64,000 nucleotides of DNA from Scytolyngbya sp. HA4215-MV1 (GCA_019359045.1 JAHHIA010000018.1:23556-87555), one strand, 5' to 3'. Numbered from the stretch's first letter, positions 19,419 through 28,802 are shown. The notes: generated from the letters alone by a model not told the origin. Numbers and translations are program-made.

Positions 19419-19880
19419 TTAACGATCGTCGCCTTTGTCCCAATAATCTCGATGTACTGCGATCGCTTCTTCTTCCAGCACTGGACCAATCACTTCGGTT
19501 GATCGATGTCCATAGGAAAAGACCAATCGACTGGGCACATCCAGCGCTTTACCTGCATAGTCTGCAAACGCTTCTTGCGAACAGGCAAACACCACCCGCC
19601 CAATCCCTGCCCAATAAATTGCTCCCGCACACATGGCACAGGGTTCGGTACTAGTGTAGAGCGTACATTGCCGCAAGGTTTCCAAATCAAACGCTTGCGA
19701 TGCTGCACTTGCCAGATTGGCTTCTGCATGTTGAGTTTTGTCGTGGTTGGTATAGATAGTGTTCTCTGCGGTCAGCAAAATTTTGTCCTCCTTGACCAGA
19801 CAAGCGCCAAAGGGTTGATTGCCTTTTTGGACTGCTTGTCGAGCCAGGGCGATCGTTTTCCGGATAAAGGGTTCGTGCAT
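19419..19880 (-). CDS. Nucleoside deaminase (CDA/dCMP superfamily)
   Basis: A 153-residue zinc hydrolase. The catalytic pattern is complete: H51-A-E53 (TQHAEANLA) gives the zinc ligand and proton shuttle, and P80-C81-x-x-C84 (TEPCAMCAGAIYWAGI) gives two zinc cysteines. The C-terminal part (EEEAIAVHRDYW) resembles guanine deaminase and related free-base deaminases more than TadA, so guanine or a similar base is a reasonable but unproven substrate. I chose ATG 19880; an upstream GTG at 19946 would add 22 residues outside the family alignment. It is convergent with the glycosyltransferase block. Confidence 0.85.
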   Translation of the reverse strand: MHEPFIRKTIALARQAVQKGNQPFGACLVKEDKILLTAENTIYTNHDKTQHAEANLASAASQAFDLETLRQCTLYTSTEPCAMCAGAIYWAGIGRVVFACSQEAFADYAGKALDVPSRLVFSYGHRSTEVIGPVLEEEAIAVHRDYWDKGDDR

Positions 19881-19952
19881 TGCCAAAAACAAGAGGTTGC
19901 TAGATGAGGTATAAATGCCGAAATGAGAACAACCAGAGATAGTCACTAAAAT

Positions 19953-20354
19953 TTAATCTGAAGCAGTAGTAATCAAATCACCCCGTACCCAACCTGTTAC
20001 TGTAATGACCGCTTGAGTGGTACTTTGCCCCGTTACCACCCTGACATTAAGCCAGCAGTAGCCATCCTCTCCAGCCACTTGTTTCAAAATATCCACTGGA
20101 TTACGAGAGGCAGCCACATAGCGAACTCGCGCCCGCACCGACGGCTTTTCTCGAATATTAATTGGACCATCGTGATTCGCAGACCGATCGTTGCGATCGA
20201 ACAACATATAATTACCTCTGCCGCTCATCGCCTGACGAAGATTCGTACTATCCAAACAACCTTTTAATTTGGGGGCAGAACGCGCAGCATCGGGAACTAC
20301 TACTACGGCTGGGAAAAAAAGTGCGATCGCAATCAGGAAAGAAAATGCTTTCAA
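19953..20354 (-). CDS. Secreted SH3-like domain protein
   Basis: A 133-residue protein with a signal peptide (about 1-26, cleaving after AARSA), then a bacterial SH3-like fold (about 60-130; GPINIREKPSVRARVRYV...WLNVRV...GWVRGDLI). Such domains bind cell-wall peptides or act as envelope adaptors. Two cysteines (in GCLD and YCWL) could form a disulfide in the periplasm. It lies downstream of htpX on the same strand but is separated from it by a strong terminator, so it has its own promoter. Confidence 0.7.
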   Translation of the reverse strand: MKAFSFLIAIALFFPAVVVVPDAARSAPKLKGCLDSTNLRQAMSGRGNYMLFDRNDRSANHDGPINIREKPSVRARVRYVAASRNPVDILKQVAGEDGYCWLNVRVVTGQSTTQAVITVTGWVRGDLITTASD

Positions 20355-20460
20355 GGCTATCTCCTGGGTTTTCTATTTTGCTTATAAGAGGCTTTTCCTA
20401 CTGATTGAGGTAGCAAAGCCTTTAAGAAACGTTCCTAAGCAGGACGGAGGAACTAGAAAA

Positions 20461-20501
20461 ATTCAAAAAACAAGACACAGAGAATTTTACCTCTCTGTGT
20501 C
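20461..20501 (-). terminator. Rho-independent terminator of htpX
   Basis: Read on the minus strand: a 10-bp perfect stem GACACAGAGA/TCTCTGTGTC with an 8-nt loop, followed by TTGTTTTTTG. It lies about 30 bp after the htpX stop codon. Confidence 0.85.
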
Positions 20502-20529
20502 CTTTTAGCCCTGTGGAATAATCAGAATT

Positions 20530-21408
20530 TTAGAAACTGGGCGAAACCCTCTGCGGCAGTTCTTGCTCCAGCCTCAGCAGATTCTCGATCCGCGCTTCAG
20601 TCGAAGGATGTGTGGAGAACAGACTGGCAAGTCCTTTACCGGAGAAAGCGTTCACAATTAGCAACGGTTCAAAGGAAGGGTTGGCTTGGAGTGGCATCTG
20701 GCGTGCGCCCATCTCTAACTTTCTCAATGCGCTTGCTAGGGCACGAGGATTGCCAGTCAACCGGGCAGAACCCGCATCGGCTTCAAATTCGCGGGTACGA
20801 GAAATTGCCATTTGGATCAGTGTAGCTGCTACCGGAGCCAGAAATGCCGCCAGCAATAGTCCGATCGGGTTACTTCCTCGGCGATCGTCATTGTTAGAGT
20901 AGGCTGCTCCATAACTTGCCCATTGTGCCATATACGCCAGTTGCGAAATTGCCCCCCCCACCGTCGCCGCCACGGCTTGCGTTAACGTGTCCCGGTTAAC
21001 GACGTGGCTCAACTCGTGGCCAATCACGGCTTCCAACTCATCAGGCGTTAGCAGATTGACAATCCCCTCAGTGACTGCAACCGCCGCATGTTGAGGGTCA
21101 CGTCCAGTCGCAAACGCATTCGCTGCCGGACTAGGCACCACATAAAGCGGTGGCGTGGGAATCTCTGCTTTTTGGCTCAGCCGCTCTAACATTTGATAAA
21201 GCTCTGGGGCTTGCTCGGAGCTGACAGGTTGCGCCCCATAAGCCGACAATGCAATTTTGTCTGAGAAAAACCAGGAACCCAGATTTAGGATGGCGGCAAT
21301 CCCCAACCCTATTAATGCGCCTTCCGGGCTACCGACTATCCAGTAACCAATTAGCGTCAACAATCCGGTGAGTAAGCCTAGCAGCGCCACTGTTTTGAAC
21401 TGATTCAT
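20530..21408 (-). CDS. htpX: HtpX-type M48 membrane metalloprotease
   Basis: A 292-residue zinc protease for quality control of membrane proteins. Two N-terminal TMs (about 5-24 and 30-48) precede the cytosolic catalytic domain. The zinc motif HELSH lies at 131-135, with the third ligand glutamate in RTREFEADAGSARL. Another hydrophobic pair (about 148-165 and 183-203) completes the usual four-TM plan. Length matches the family. A typical terminator follows. The start is an ATG preceded by a GGAG-like sequence (AAGGAGTAGAGAAAG on the coding strand). Confidence 0.94.
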   Translation of the reverse strand: MNQFKTVALLGLLTGLLTLIGYWIVGSPEGALIGLGIAAILNLGSWFFSDKIALSAYGAQPVSSEQAPELYQMLERLSQKAEIPTPPLYVVPSPAANAFATGRDPQHAAVAVTEGIVNLLTPDELEAVIGHELSHVVNRDTLTQAVAATVGGAISQLAYMAQWASYGAAYSNNDDRRGSNPIGLLLAAFLAPVAATLIQMAISRTREFEADAGSARLTGNPRALASALRKLEMGARQMPLQANPSFEPLLIVNAFSGKGLASLFSTHPSTEARIENLLRLEQELPQRVSPSF

Positions 21409-21739
21409 CTTTCTCTACTCCTTGGCTTGACGATGTGCTCGAGCATTGATATCAGCTCGCTGTCATCTTTTCATATTTCTTTCATTTTATCGATCGGTTT
21501 CTTTTAGCATCAGGAAGGAAAACCGTCCTTCAAGGTACGGAGGGCGCGTTCTAGATAGAATCTGCACTTGAGAGGCATCTCTATTAGAGATTACTTTCGT
21601 TATCGCTCAAACTAATCCCACTAGAGAAATACTTCTTAGACCTCATCAGTACAGTTCAGCATTACGATCAACAGAAAATTCGCCAGAGGATAAAATTTCG
21701 GAGTAATCTTGGGTTTTCCCTTTATTCGTTTATCAGGTA
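21409..21739. other. Divergent intergenic region
   Basis: It separates htpX (minus) from the MFS transporter (plus) and should contain both promoters. No ORF, hairpin or known riboswitch is seen. Confidence 0.45.
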
Positions 21740-23059
21740 ATGCTGCGCCTTAATCGTTATCAATGGACTGTTTTATTTGCCGCCTGGTTAGGTTGGGGCT
21801 TCGATATTTTTGACGGACTTTTGTTCAATTACATTGCCCCTAATTGTGTTCCCACACTCCTGGGTCTAACAATCGGTTCTGCCGCTGCAAAAGCTGCAAC
21901 ACTTTATTGGACAGGATTGTTGACTTCTATTTTGCTAATTGGGTGGGCGATCGGCGGGGTGCTGTTTGGTCAGGTCTGCGATCGCATTGGACGCACAAAG
22001 ACCCTGTTGCTAACCATGCTCCTCTATGCCTTAGGAACGTTTGCTTGTGCTTTTGCCCCCAATATTTGGGTACTGGTCCTATTCAGAATCATTGCAAGTT
22101 TGGGGATTGGTGGAGAATGGGCTGCCGGAGCTTCTATGGTGGCTGAAGTTGTCCCCGAAAAATCTCGCATCGAGGCAGGTGCATTGTTGTATACCTCTGC
22201 CCCAATGGGTTTGTTTCTAGCAACCTTCGTCAATTCGCAAATTGCGGGTGCGTTGTTGCCAGGTAGCCCCGAAATCTCCTGGCGGTATGTGTTTCTCTGT
22301 GGGTTGATTCCGGCAGCGATCGCCTTCATTGTACGGTCCTTTATTCGAGAGCCTGAGCGTTGGCAACGGGTTACAGAACAGGCCGCCATGGCCAAAATTA
22401 GTGAACTGTTCACTCCGCAAATGCGACCTGCCACTCTCAGTGGATTCTTGATGGCAGTGACTGCCCTATTGACCTGGTGGAGTTGCAATGCATTTATCCC
22501 AGTGGTCTCTGCGGGACTGGCGCAAGTTGCTGGAAAAACTCAGGGCATCATCGATCCGAAAGCCATGCAGATTATGATTGAGCATTGGAAGACCTCGACC
22601 ACCTTCAGTTTCAATACGGGGGGATTGATCGGCACGCTGCTTACCATCCCAGCAGCTAAATATTTGGGCCGCAAGTGGATGTTTTCTATCTATTTCTTGC
22701 TCTCTGCGATTGCAGTCACCGTCACATTTGGTGCCAAAATACCGGCTGAGATCCAACTATGGTCGGCGCTATATTTTGCGATCGGGTTGACAGTATTTGG
22801 CATTTTTGGCAGCTTTACCTACTATCTACCTGAGTTATTTCCAACCCGTCTTAGAGCAACGGGTTCCGGTTTTTGTTACAACGTCGGGCGCATCATTACT
22901 GCGGCGGGTCCTTTTTTGGTGGGATATGTAGCATCCCATGCAACCAATGTTTTGCAAGGAGCCTTTGGTGTTCTGTTTTTGGTGGGTTTTGTACCTCTAC
23001 TGGGACTCTGTTTTATGCCCTGGGTGATCGAAACCAAGGGTCGATCGTTAATAGATTAA
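21740..23059 (+). CDS. MFS transporter, metabolite:H+ symporter-like
   Basis: A 439-residue transporter with about 12 membrane segments. The N-terminal W-x-x-D-x-F-D motif (WLGWGFDIFDGLLFNYIAP), the loop 2-3 motif GQVCDRIGRTKTLLL, and YLPELFPTRLRATGSGFCYNVGR in the second half place it with the sugar/aromatic-acid/organic-anion symporters (ShiA, AAHS or sialate-like groups). The substrate cannot be fixed. The gene precedes 4-hydroxyphenylpyruvate dioxygenase on the same strand with a gap of ~130 bp, so uptake of an aromatic or keto acid is a tempting but unproven idea. Confidence 0.85.
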   Translation: MLRLNRYQWTVLFAAWLGWGFDIFDGLLFNYIAPNCVPTLLGLTIGSAAAKAATLYWTGLLTSILLIGWAIGGVLFGQVCDRIGRTKTLLLTMLLYALGTFACAFAPNIWVLVLFRIIASLGIGGEWAAGASMVAEVVPEKSRIEAGALLYTSAPMGLFLATFVNSQIAGALLPGSPEISWRYVFLCGLIPAAIAFIVRSFIREPERWQRVTEQAAMAKISELFTPQMRPATLSGFLMAVTALLTWWSCNAFIPVVSAGLAQVAGKTQGIIDPKAMQIMIEHWKTSTTFSFNTGGLIGTLLTIPAAKYLGRKWMFSIYFLLSAIAVTVTFGAKIPAEIQLWSALYFAIGLTVFGIFGSFTYYLPELFPTRLRATGSGFCYNVGRIITAAGPFLVGYVASHATNVLQGAFGVLFLVGFVPLLGLCFMPWVIETKGRSLID

Positions 23060-23193
23060 GAGATCTCGGTTCGATGGCTTGGTCTCAATTTGTTGGTTTC
23101 AATTAATGTGTTCTCCGGATTTCCACCTGTAGACTCTAGACTGTCAGATGTTCATCGTCTAAAGTCCAGGCGTGACCGAACAAGTTGAGACCT

Positions 23194-24336
23194 ATGCAAA
23201 TTGACCATATCCATTTCTATGTCCCAGATGCCTGCGCTACGAGAGACTGGTTTGTTCGCAGGCTGGGGTTTCAGGGGGTTGGGGCAGGGGGCACGATCGA
23301 TACTTGGTCAGAAGTGGTGCGAAGTGGATGCATTTACGTAGTGATCTCCTCGCCCCTATGCTCATCCAGCCCGATCGCCCATTTTCTGGCAGAACACCCC
23401 CCTGGCGTGGTGGATGTTGCCTTTCGCGTGCCTCAACTCACTCCAGTGCTGACCCATGCGATCGCTCAGGGCGCGACCCTTTTGCAACCTTTGCAAATCA
23501 GCCAAACGACAACGGGATTTTTAGAATGGGGACAAATCGCCGCTTGGGGTACATTGCGGCATACCTTACTCGCTCGCACTGGGATAACGGCGCTATTGCC
23601 TAGCTTGCCTCATCTCCAGGTGCAAGTGGAAGCCATGGAATTGACCGATCGTTGCACACCCAATCTCCCACCGATTGCTGCAGCCACGACCAAATTCGGG
23701 TTGCCGTTTACCAGCATTGATCATGTGGTGGTAAATGTGGCGATCGGGCAACTGGAACAAGCTATTCACTGGTACGAGCAAGTCCTCGGATTTCAGCCGC
23801 AGCAGATGTTTGAAATCCGCACCGCCTATTCTGGGTTATGCAGTCGAGTGATGGTGCATCCCAACAGTCAAATCAAGTTGCCGATTAATGAACCCACCAC
23901 TGCCACTTCCCAGATCCAAGAGTTTCTGGATGTGAACCGGGGCGCAGGCGTTCAGCATATTGCCCTGCATACAGACGACATTCTGAGTACGATCGCCCAA
24001 CTGCGGGCAAGAGAACTCCCCCTATTGCAAGTCCCCACCACTTACTACGATCAGTTACGGCAGCGATTACCCCAATTCAACTGGCAAGCGATCGAAACGG
24101 CTCAAGTCCTTGTGGACTGGCAAGACGATGTGCCTCAAGCCATGTTGCTACAAACCTTTACCCAACCGATTTTTGAACAACCGACTTTCTTCTTTGAAGT
24201 GATTGAACGCCAACCCTACTGGAACCAGGGACAATCCAGACGAGTGCAAGGCTTTGGCGAAGGGAATTTTCGGGCTTTGTTTGAGGCGATCGAGCAAGAA
24301 CAAATGAAACGCGGCACCCTAAAAAGTGGTGTTTAG
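23194..24336 (+). CDS. hppD: 4-hydroxyphenylpyruvate dioxygenase
   Basis: A 380-residue non-haem iron enzyme turning 4-hydroxyphenylpyruvate into homogentisate, the head-group precursor of tocopherol in cyanobacteria and a step of tyrosine breakdown. Two VOC modules are seen (about 1-150 and 165-360). The iron ligands in the second are His of TSIDHVVVNV, His of VQHIALHTDD and Glu of FFFEVIERQ. The C-terminal gating helix is present as GFGEGNFRALFEAIE. The start is ATG 23194; a TTG nine bases earlier is less likely. The sequence belongs to the more divergent cyanobacterial branch. The 3' end is followed by a dispersed hairpin element (24354-24427). Confidence 0.92.
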   Translation: MQIDHIHFYVPDACATRDWFVRRLGFQGVGAGGTIDTWSEVVRSGCIYVVISSPLCSSSPIAHFLAEHPPGVVDVAFRVPQLTPVLTHAIAQGATLLQPLQISQTTTGFLEWGQIAAWGTLRHTLLARTGITALLPSLPHLQVQVEAMELTDRCTPNLPPIAAATTKFGLPFTSIDHVVVNVAIGQLEQAIHWYEQVLGFQPQQMFEIRTAYSGLCSRVMVHPNSQIKLPINEPTTATSQIQEFLDVNRGAGVQHIALHTDDILSTIAQLRARELPLLQVPTTYYDQLRQRLPQFNWQAIETAQVLVDWQDDVPQAMLLQTFTQPIFEQPTFFFEVIERQPYWNQGQSRRVQGFGEGNFRALFEAIEQEQMKRGTLKSGV

Positions 24337-24353
24337 GCACCAAAAAAAGATTT

Positions 24354-24427
24354 TGTAGAGGCTTTGCATTTGGCGCGTAGATTGTGCCATCATTGCAACC
24401 ATTTTATCCAAATGCGAAGCCCATACA
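24354..24427 (+). repeat. Dispersed hairpin element, copy A
   Basis: Outer arms TGTAGAGGCTTTGCATTTGG and the complement of TGTATGGGCTTCGCATTTGG match at 17 of 20 positions, and two mismatches allow G-U pairing. The core GCATTTGGCGC...ATTGTG recurs at 44290-44366, and a relative with GCATTTGGTGCG occurs at 38445-38516 and 42784-42858. It is non-coding, placed just after hppD. Confidence 0.75.
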
Positions 24428-24472
24428 GGCAAGTTGGCATCGCATGATCCAAAGTTTAAAGCCTATAATTAT

Positions 24473-24516
24473 TTCCTATTCAGCAATGCTCAAATTCCTA
24501 TTCAGCAATGCTCAAA
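24473..24516 (+). repeat. 22-bp tandem duplication
   Basis: The unit TTCCTATTCAGCAATGCTCAAA occurs twice back to back with no mismatch, in the leader region of the GH13 gene. It looks like a recent slippage or duplication event. Confidence 0.9.
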
Positions 24517-24671
24517 ATCTTTCCGGCACCATAGTCCTCAAGATAGAGAACACTCCACTTTGGCACCCTTCACTTCTGCCATGCGCTAGATGTATTGCCT
24601 AGTTTGAACATTAGACAATGCAGCCATCTAAATTTCTATTCTGCTACAAAAAGCAGGCTACAAGGAGTTTT

Positions 24672-26327
24672 ATGGCAAGTATCGAATTTAAACTATTTGC
24701 TCCCTATAACAAAGACGCTGCGCTCATCGGCTCTTTTTCCGATTGGCAAGAAATTCCCATGCAGAAAGGCAAAGACGGCTACTTTCAAACTACCGTCGAT
24801 CTAGAAGATGGCACCTATCAATATAAGTTTCGCGTGCAGTCAAAAAGCTGGTTTTTTGAACCGGATCAGTGGGTCGATGTTACCGACCCCTACGCCACCA
24901 ATATTGACGGCAATAGTTCTGAAGAAAATAGCATTGTTCGCATCAAAGAGGGTGAGCGAATTGTAGACACCTATGTCTGGCAGCACGACGACAAACCCTT
25001 GCCCCCCGACCATGCGCTGGTAATTTACGAGTTGCATGTCGCGGATTTTTCGGGTGGGGAGAATGACCCCAAACCTAGAGGGCAATACAAGCACGTCATC
25101 GAGAAGCTGGACTATCTTTGTGAACTGGGGATTAATGCGATCGAACTCATGCCCGTCAAAGAATATCCCGGCAGTTACAGTTGGGGCTACAATCCGCGCC
25201 ACTTCTTCGCCACTGAAACCAGCTACGGCACCACCGACGAACTAAAACGCCTGATTGATGAATGTCACGCCCGTGGCATCCGAGTCTTAATGGATGGGAT
25301 ATACAACCACTCAGAAGCTTCCTCGCCCTTGACCCAGATCGACCACGACTACTGGTATCACCACCAACCCCGCGATCCTGACAACAACTGGGGACCCGAA
25401 TTTAACTATGAACACTACGATGAAGCCTTAGAAACTTACCCAGCCCGACGTTTCATCGGCGATTGTGTTCGCTTCTGGGTTAGGGAATATCACATTGATG
25501 GCATTCGATATGACGCTGCCCGACAAATTGCCAATTACGACTTTATGCACTGGATCGTGCAAGAAGCTAAACAAACTGCCGGAGCCAAACCCTTTTACAA
25601 CATTGCCGAACACATCCCTGAAACCACCAGCATCACCAATCTGGATGGTCCCATGGATGGCTGCTGGCATGATAGTTTCTATCATTGCGTGCTAGAGCAT
25701 ATCTGCGGCGATACCTTTGATTTGGAGCGGCTCAAAGATGTATTGGATGCCAAACGCCAGGGCTTTTTGGGGACAACCAACGTGGTCAACTATTTGACCA
25801 ATCACGACCACAATCATGTTATGGCAGAATTGGGCGAGCGAGGCATTCTCGACGAAGCGGCTTTCCGGCGTCGCAAATTGGGCGCGGTGCTGGTGATGAC
25901 GGCAATGGGTGTGCCTCTGCTCTGGATGGGCGAAGAGTTTGGCGAATACAAGTACAACACTCAAGATCAAGCCAAAATTGATTGGACGTTGCTCGATGGC
26001 GACCAAAATCGCAGCTTATTTGATTACTACAAAGGCTTAATTGCTCTGAGAAAAAATAACCCTGCCTTACACACCGAAAACGTTGAGTTCTTCCACGAAA
26101 ATCCGGAAGTGCGGGTGCTAGCGTATACCCGTTGGAATAATGAAGGTGCGCGGGTGGTCATCGTTGCTAACTTCTCAGACAACTTCCTGGCAGGCTACAC
26201 GGTTCCCAACTTTCCGACCGATGGCACCTGGCACGAATGGACAGGCGACTACGACATTGACTCAGGTAATGGACAATTAATGACCGACCTGGGCGAATGG
26301 GAGGCAAAGGTGTTTGTTTGGAAATAA
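24672..26327 (+). CDS. GH13 alpha-amylase-family enzyme with N-terminal CBM48-like domain
   Basis: A 551-residue enzyme acting on alpha-glucans (glycogen or maltodextrin). The N-terminal beta-sandwich (about 3-100: FKLFAPYNKDAALIGSFSDWQEIPM) is a CBM48/E-set domain like that of branching and debranching enzymes. The catalytic barrel contains the GH13 regions: MDGIYNH (region I), GIRYDAARQI with the nucleophile Asp (region II), NIAEHIPE with the acid Glu (region III), and LTNHDHN with the third Asp (region IV). A C-terminal beta domain follows. The ATG at 24672 has AAGGAG 6 bp upstream. Exact specificity (hydrolysis, branching, or trehalose-type) is not certain; the long linker motifs of GlgB are absent. 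Confidence 0.9.
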   Translation: MASIEFKLFAPYNKDAALIGSFSDWQEIPMQKGKDGYFQTTVDLEDGTYQYKFRVQSKSWFFEPDQWVDVTDPYATNIDGNSSEENSIVRIKEGERIVDTYVWQHDDKPLPPDHALVIYELHVADFSGGENDPKPRGQYKHVIEKLDYLCELGINAIELMPVKEYPGSYSWGYNPRHFFATETSYGTTDELKRLIDECHARGIRVLMDGIYNHSEASSPLTQIDHDYWYHHQPRDPDNNWGPEFNYEHYDEALETYPARRFIGDCVRFWVREYHIDGIRYDAARQIANYDFMHWIVQEAKQTAGAKPFYNIAEHIPETTSITNLDGPMDGCWHDSFYHCVLEHICGDTFDLERLKDVLDAKRQGFLGTTNVVNYLTNHDHNHVMAELGERGILDEAAFRRRKLGAVLVMTAMGVPLLWMGEEFGEYKYNTQDQAKIDWTLLDGDQNRSLFDYYKGLIALRKNNPALHTENVEFFHENPEVRVLAYTRWNNEGARVVIVANFSDNFLAGYTVPNFPTDGTWHEWTGDYDIDSGNGQLMTDLGEWEAKVFVWK

Positions 26328-26427
26328 GGGATTATAGATAAGTTTCTCGTGCCAGTCGCAAGCAGGCTTGATAAGATAGAACTAAGGCGGAATCAGTCCG
26401 AGATTCAGCGATAGTTTCACGATCTTG

Positions 26428-26470
26428 GGAAGCCTTGATGCAGTTGCTTCGCGCACGCAATCAAGGCTCC
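26428..26470. repeat. Imperfect inverted repeat upstream of def
   Basis: GGAAGCCTTGATGC pairs with GCAATCAAGGCTCC with one indel per arm, around a 15-nt loop. It lies between the GH13 stop and the peptide deformylase start, so it may act as a weak terminator or leader structure. No T-run follows. Confidence 0.5.
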
Positions 26471-26509
26471 CCCCTTAGCCCATACAATAAACTTGCGAGT
26501 GACGGATTC

Positions 26510-27073
26510 ATGACATCTGAGGTTGTGGTTGAGAAGAAAAAGCTGGCAAATCCCCCGTTAGAAGTTCATCATTTGGGCGATCGCGTGTTGCGTCAACCCG
26601 CTAAACGGGTTGCTAAAGTCGATGCCGAAATCCGGGAGTTGGTCCGGGAAATGCTGCAAACCATGTATAGCAAAGATGGGATTGGGCTGGCAGCTCCCCA
26701 GGTTGCAGTCAACAAGCAAGTCATTGTGATCGATTGTGAACCGGACAATGCAGCCAACCCACCGCTAGTGCTGGTGAACCCCGTAATTAAGCAAGCCAGT
26801 CGATCTATCTGCGTGATTCAGGAAGGGTGTCTCAGCATTCCTGGCGTTTACCTGGATGTGAAGCGTCCCACAACGATCGAAGTTGTTTTCAAAGATGAGA
26901 TGGGTAGACCCCAAACGCTGAAAGCGACTGAGTTGTTAGCACGTGTGATTCAGCATGAAATGGATCACTTGAATGGCGTGCTGTTTGTTGATCGGGTCGA
27001 AAACCAACTGGCACTTACGCAGGAACTGTCCAAGCATGGCTTTTCAGTTCATGCAGTGAAATCGGTCGCGTAA
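26510..27073 (+). CDS. def: Peptide deformylase
   Basis: A 187-residue metalloenzyme that removes the formyl group from new N-termini. All three family motifs are present: GIGLAAPQV (motif 1), EGCLSIPG with the metal Cys (motif 2), and QHEMDHLNGVLFVD with the two metal His and catalytic Glu (motif 3). The frame stays open upstream to 26435, but the ATG at 26510 fits the family, and the upstream part overlaps an inverted repeat. A small membrane protein follows 16 bp later, likely co-transcribed. Confidence 0.96.
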   Translation: MTSEVVVEKKKLANPPLEVHHLGDRVLRQPAKRVAKVDAEIRELVREMLQTMYSKDGIGLAAPQVAVNKQVIVIDCEPDNAANPPLVLVNPVIKQASRSICVIQEGCLSIPGVYLDVKRPTTIEVVFKDEMGRPQTLKATELLARVIQHEMDHLNGVLFVDRVENQLALTQELSKHGFSVHAVKSVA

Positions 27074-27089
27074 TAACGAGGAACGAAAT

Positions 27090-27293
27090 TTGCTAACGCC
27101 TAAGAGTGGTTTATTTCTGGCAGGGTCTTGCATCGCCGCGATCGCCGCAGTCGGTTCCATTTTTGAACTGTCTTCCGGCGAACCTGAACTAGGTGGCATG
27201 GTGACTGGGATTATTCTGGCGCTGAGTGTGCCCTTGGTCGTGATCTTCTTCCTGGTGGCGATTCGGGATGCCAGGGCGAATGAGGGAAAGTAG
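27090..27293 (+). CDS. Small two-TM membrane protein
   Basis: A 67-residue protein with two clear membrane helices (about 7-25 and 34-57), separated by a short acidic loop (SSGEPELGG), and a charged C-terminus (RDARANEGK). It begins at a TTG preceded by GAGGAA at good spacing; no ATG is available. Small proteins of this plan next to def are seen in cyanobacteria, but the function is unknown. It is convergent with the YbjN-like gene. Confidence 0.65.
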   Translation: MLTPKSGLFLAGSCIAAIAAVGSIFELSSGEPELGGMVTGIILALSVPLVVIFFLVAIRDARANEGK

Positions 27294-27406
27294 AAAATTA
27301 GAATTCAGGGGGAAGTAGGAGACAGAATTTGGGAATCAAGAGCCAAGAGTCAGAATTTGGAAAGTTTTTATTCCTGAATTTTGAATCTTGTGCTCATACT
27401 GATGGT

Positions 27407-27868
27407 CTATTCCCAGGGCAAGGCATTTGACCAGCGATCAACGGCTCGTTGTCCTCCCCAGCGCGCCACAATCTTGTCATCATACTCGTCGGCAAACTGG
27501 AGTACAGCAGTCACCGAAGTTTTGAGTTCTTCGCGATCGCAGGTAGAACCGACCAAACTATCTTCAAAGATAATATTATTCTCAGCATCCATGCCAAAGC
27601 GCCCAAAGTAGAGATTATCGTTTTCTCTCAATAGGTAATGGGTGAGTTCGGCGCTGACTTCAACATGAGTCACCAGACAAGCCCGCGTTAAAATAATCGA
27701 TTTATCTTCGCCCCAGGGTTCAACGCGAGTATAAGCAACGGCTGAGCCAAAGCGGGTCACGAATAAGGTGTCATTGTTGTACTCAACCACCGTACTCTCA
27801 AACAGTTCTTGCATCCAGGGTGCAATTTTTTCATAGCAGGAGGCATGGGCTGGGGTCTTAAATTCCAT
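27407..27868 (-). CDS. YbjN / type III secretion chaperone-like protein
   Basis: A 153-residue acidic, soluble protein with the alpha/beta fold pattern of YbjN and CesT-type peptide-binding chaperones (ITRACLVTHVEVSAELTHYLLRENDNLYFGRFGMD...FEDSLVGSTCDREELKTSVTAVLQFADEYDD). Cyanobacteria carry conserved genes of this kind, probably as general protein-binding factors rather than secretion chaperones. AAGGAGG upstream supports the ATG. No conserved partner gene is adjacent. Confidence 0.75.
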   Translation of the reverse strand: MEFKTPAHASCYEKIAPWMQELFESTVVEYNNDTLFVTRFGSAVAYTRVEPWGEDKSIILTRACLVTHVEVSAELTHYLLRENDNLYFGRFGMDAENNIIFEDSLVGSTCDREELKTSVTAVLQFADEYDDKIVARWGGQRAVDRWSNALPWE

Positions 27869-28014
27869 AGAGACGACTTAACCTCCTTGCAGGCGAAACT
27901 GTCTGAGCCTCAATAGAGCGTGTTTGTACAACACAACCCGTGAATGGACTGTGGGTTTAAGGCGATCTTAACCGATGCCAGGCGGCTGTCGGCAATTTGC
28001 AGCAAGGCGTTACA

Positions 28015-28524
28015 TCAGTCCCAGGCTCCAGCATTTTGAATGCCGTACTCTTCCCGTAGCGATCGCAACGATCGTTCCATCACCGTTTCTGGGTTAATAT
28101 ACGCATCAATTTTTTTACCAATACGCCATCCCTGAACGATGCCTCTGCCATAGAGTTGGCAGACCTGTAGTGGATTGTAATAGCGATCGCCCAACGATCG
28201 TCCCCGCAGCGACATACCCAACAATTCCAAAAACACCCCAAAGCTCTGAGCGTAGTAATACCAGGGTCGCCGCCAAGTAATGGCGGTCAACAAAAAGCCA
28301 ATCAACCGAAGTTCCTGATCCAGTTGGGTGCTATAGCCTGTTACCACATGCATCATGTCGTGTCGCTCCAGATCGCACCAGGGCACCCGAAACCTACCTA
28401 CCCAAAAATCCTGATCGCGCATGAAAGTAGGATTCGCCTGATAATAACGCTGCAATCCTTGTCGAAGCGTGAGGTCTGGCTGAGGTTCAGTGGGTGCCAT
28501 TGGACAAAGGAAAATCGAATTCAT
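28015..28524 (-). CDS. Coq4-like protein
   Basis: A 169-residue protein related to Coq4, the ubiquinone-synthesis factor. The metal signature H-D-x-x-H-x11-E is exact: HDMMH, then VVTGYSTQLDQ, then E. An Arg/Trp-rich central part and two mildly hydrophobic helices (about 78-92 and 98-112) follow. Cyanobacteria make plastoquinone and not ubiquinone, so the role cannot simply be that of yeast Coq4, where it has been linked to hydroxylation/decarboxylation of the ring at C1. A second protein with the same signature lies at 56406-57386. The start is ATG 28524; ATG 28500 is an alternative. Confidence 0.78.
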   Translation of the reverse strand: MNSIFLCPMAPTEPQPDLTLRQGLQRYYQANPTFMRDQDFWVGRFRVPWCDLERHDMMHVVTGYSTQLDQELRLIGFLLTAITWRRPWYYYAQSFGVFLELLGMSLRGRSLGDRYYNPLQVCQLYGRGIVQGWRIGKKIDAYINPETVMERSLRSLREEYGIQNAGAWD

Positions 28525-28802
28525 GCCATCAAATCATGAGATTACTTCTATTTTGAATTAGTAAAAATCGGATTGAACACCATCAAAGACCACTTGTATG
28601 AAGTGGCACAAACAATTGCACTTTTCTGCAAGGGCTGATTAAAGTCAAAAATATCGCGATGAATGGTGAGCGGTCAGTGAGTGGGGTTTGTAGCCAGAAA
28701 TTTTTCGCAAATTCCTACGATCTCCAACGAACGAACCAGCGCATTCATTAGCAAGAAGCATCGACACTCACTAACAATATTTTCCTAAAAAAGGTATCTC
28801 CC

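Larger units (their letters stand above)
24337..24671. other. Intergenic region with a dispersed repeat and a tandem duplication
   Basis: It contains the hairpin element at 24354-24427 and a 22-bp tandem duplication at 24473-24516, then the ribosome-binding site of the GH13 gene. No gene of its own is seen. Confidence 0.6.
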
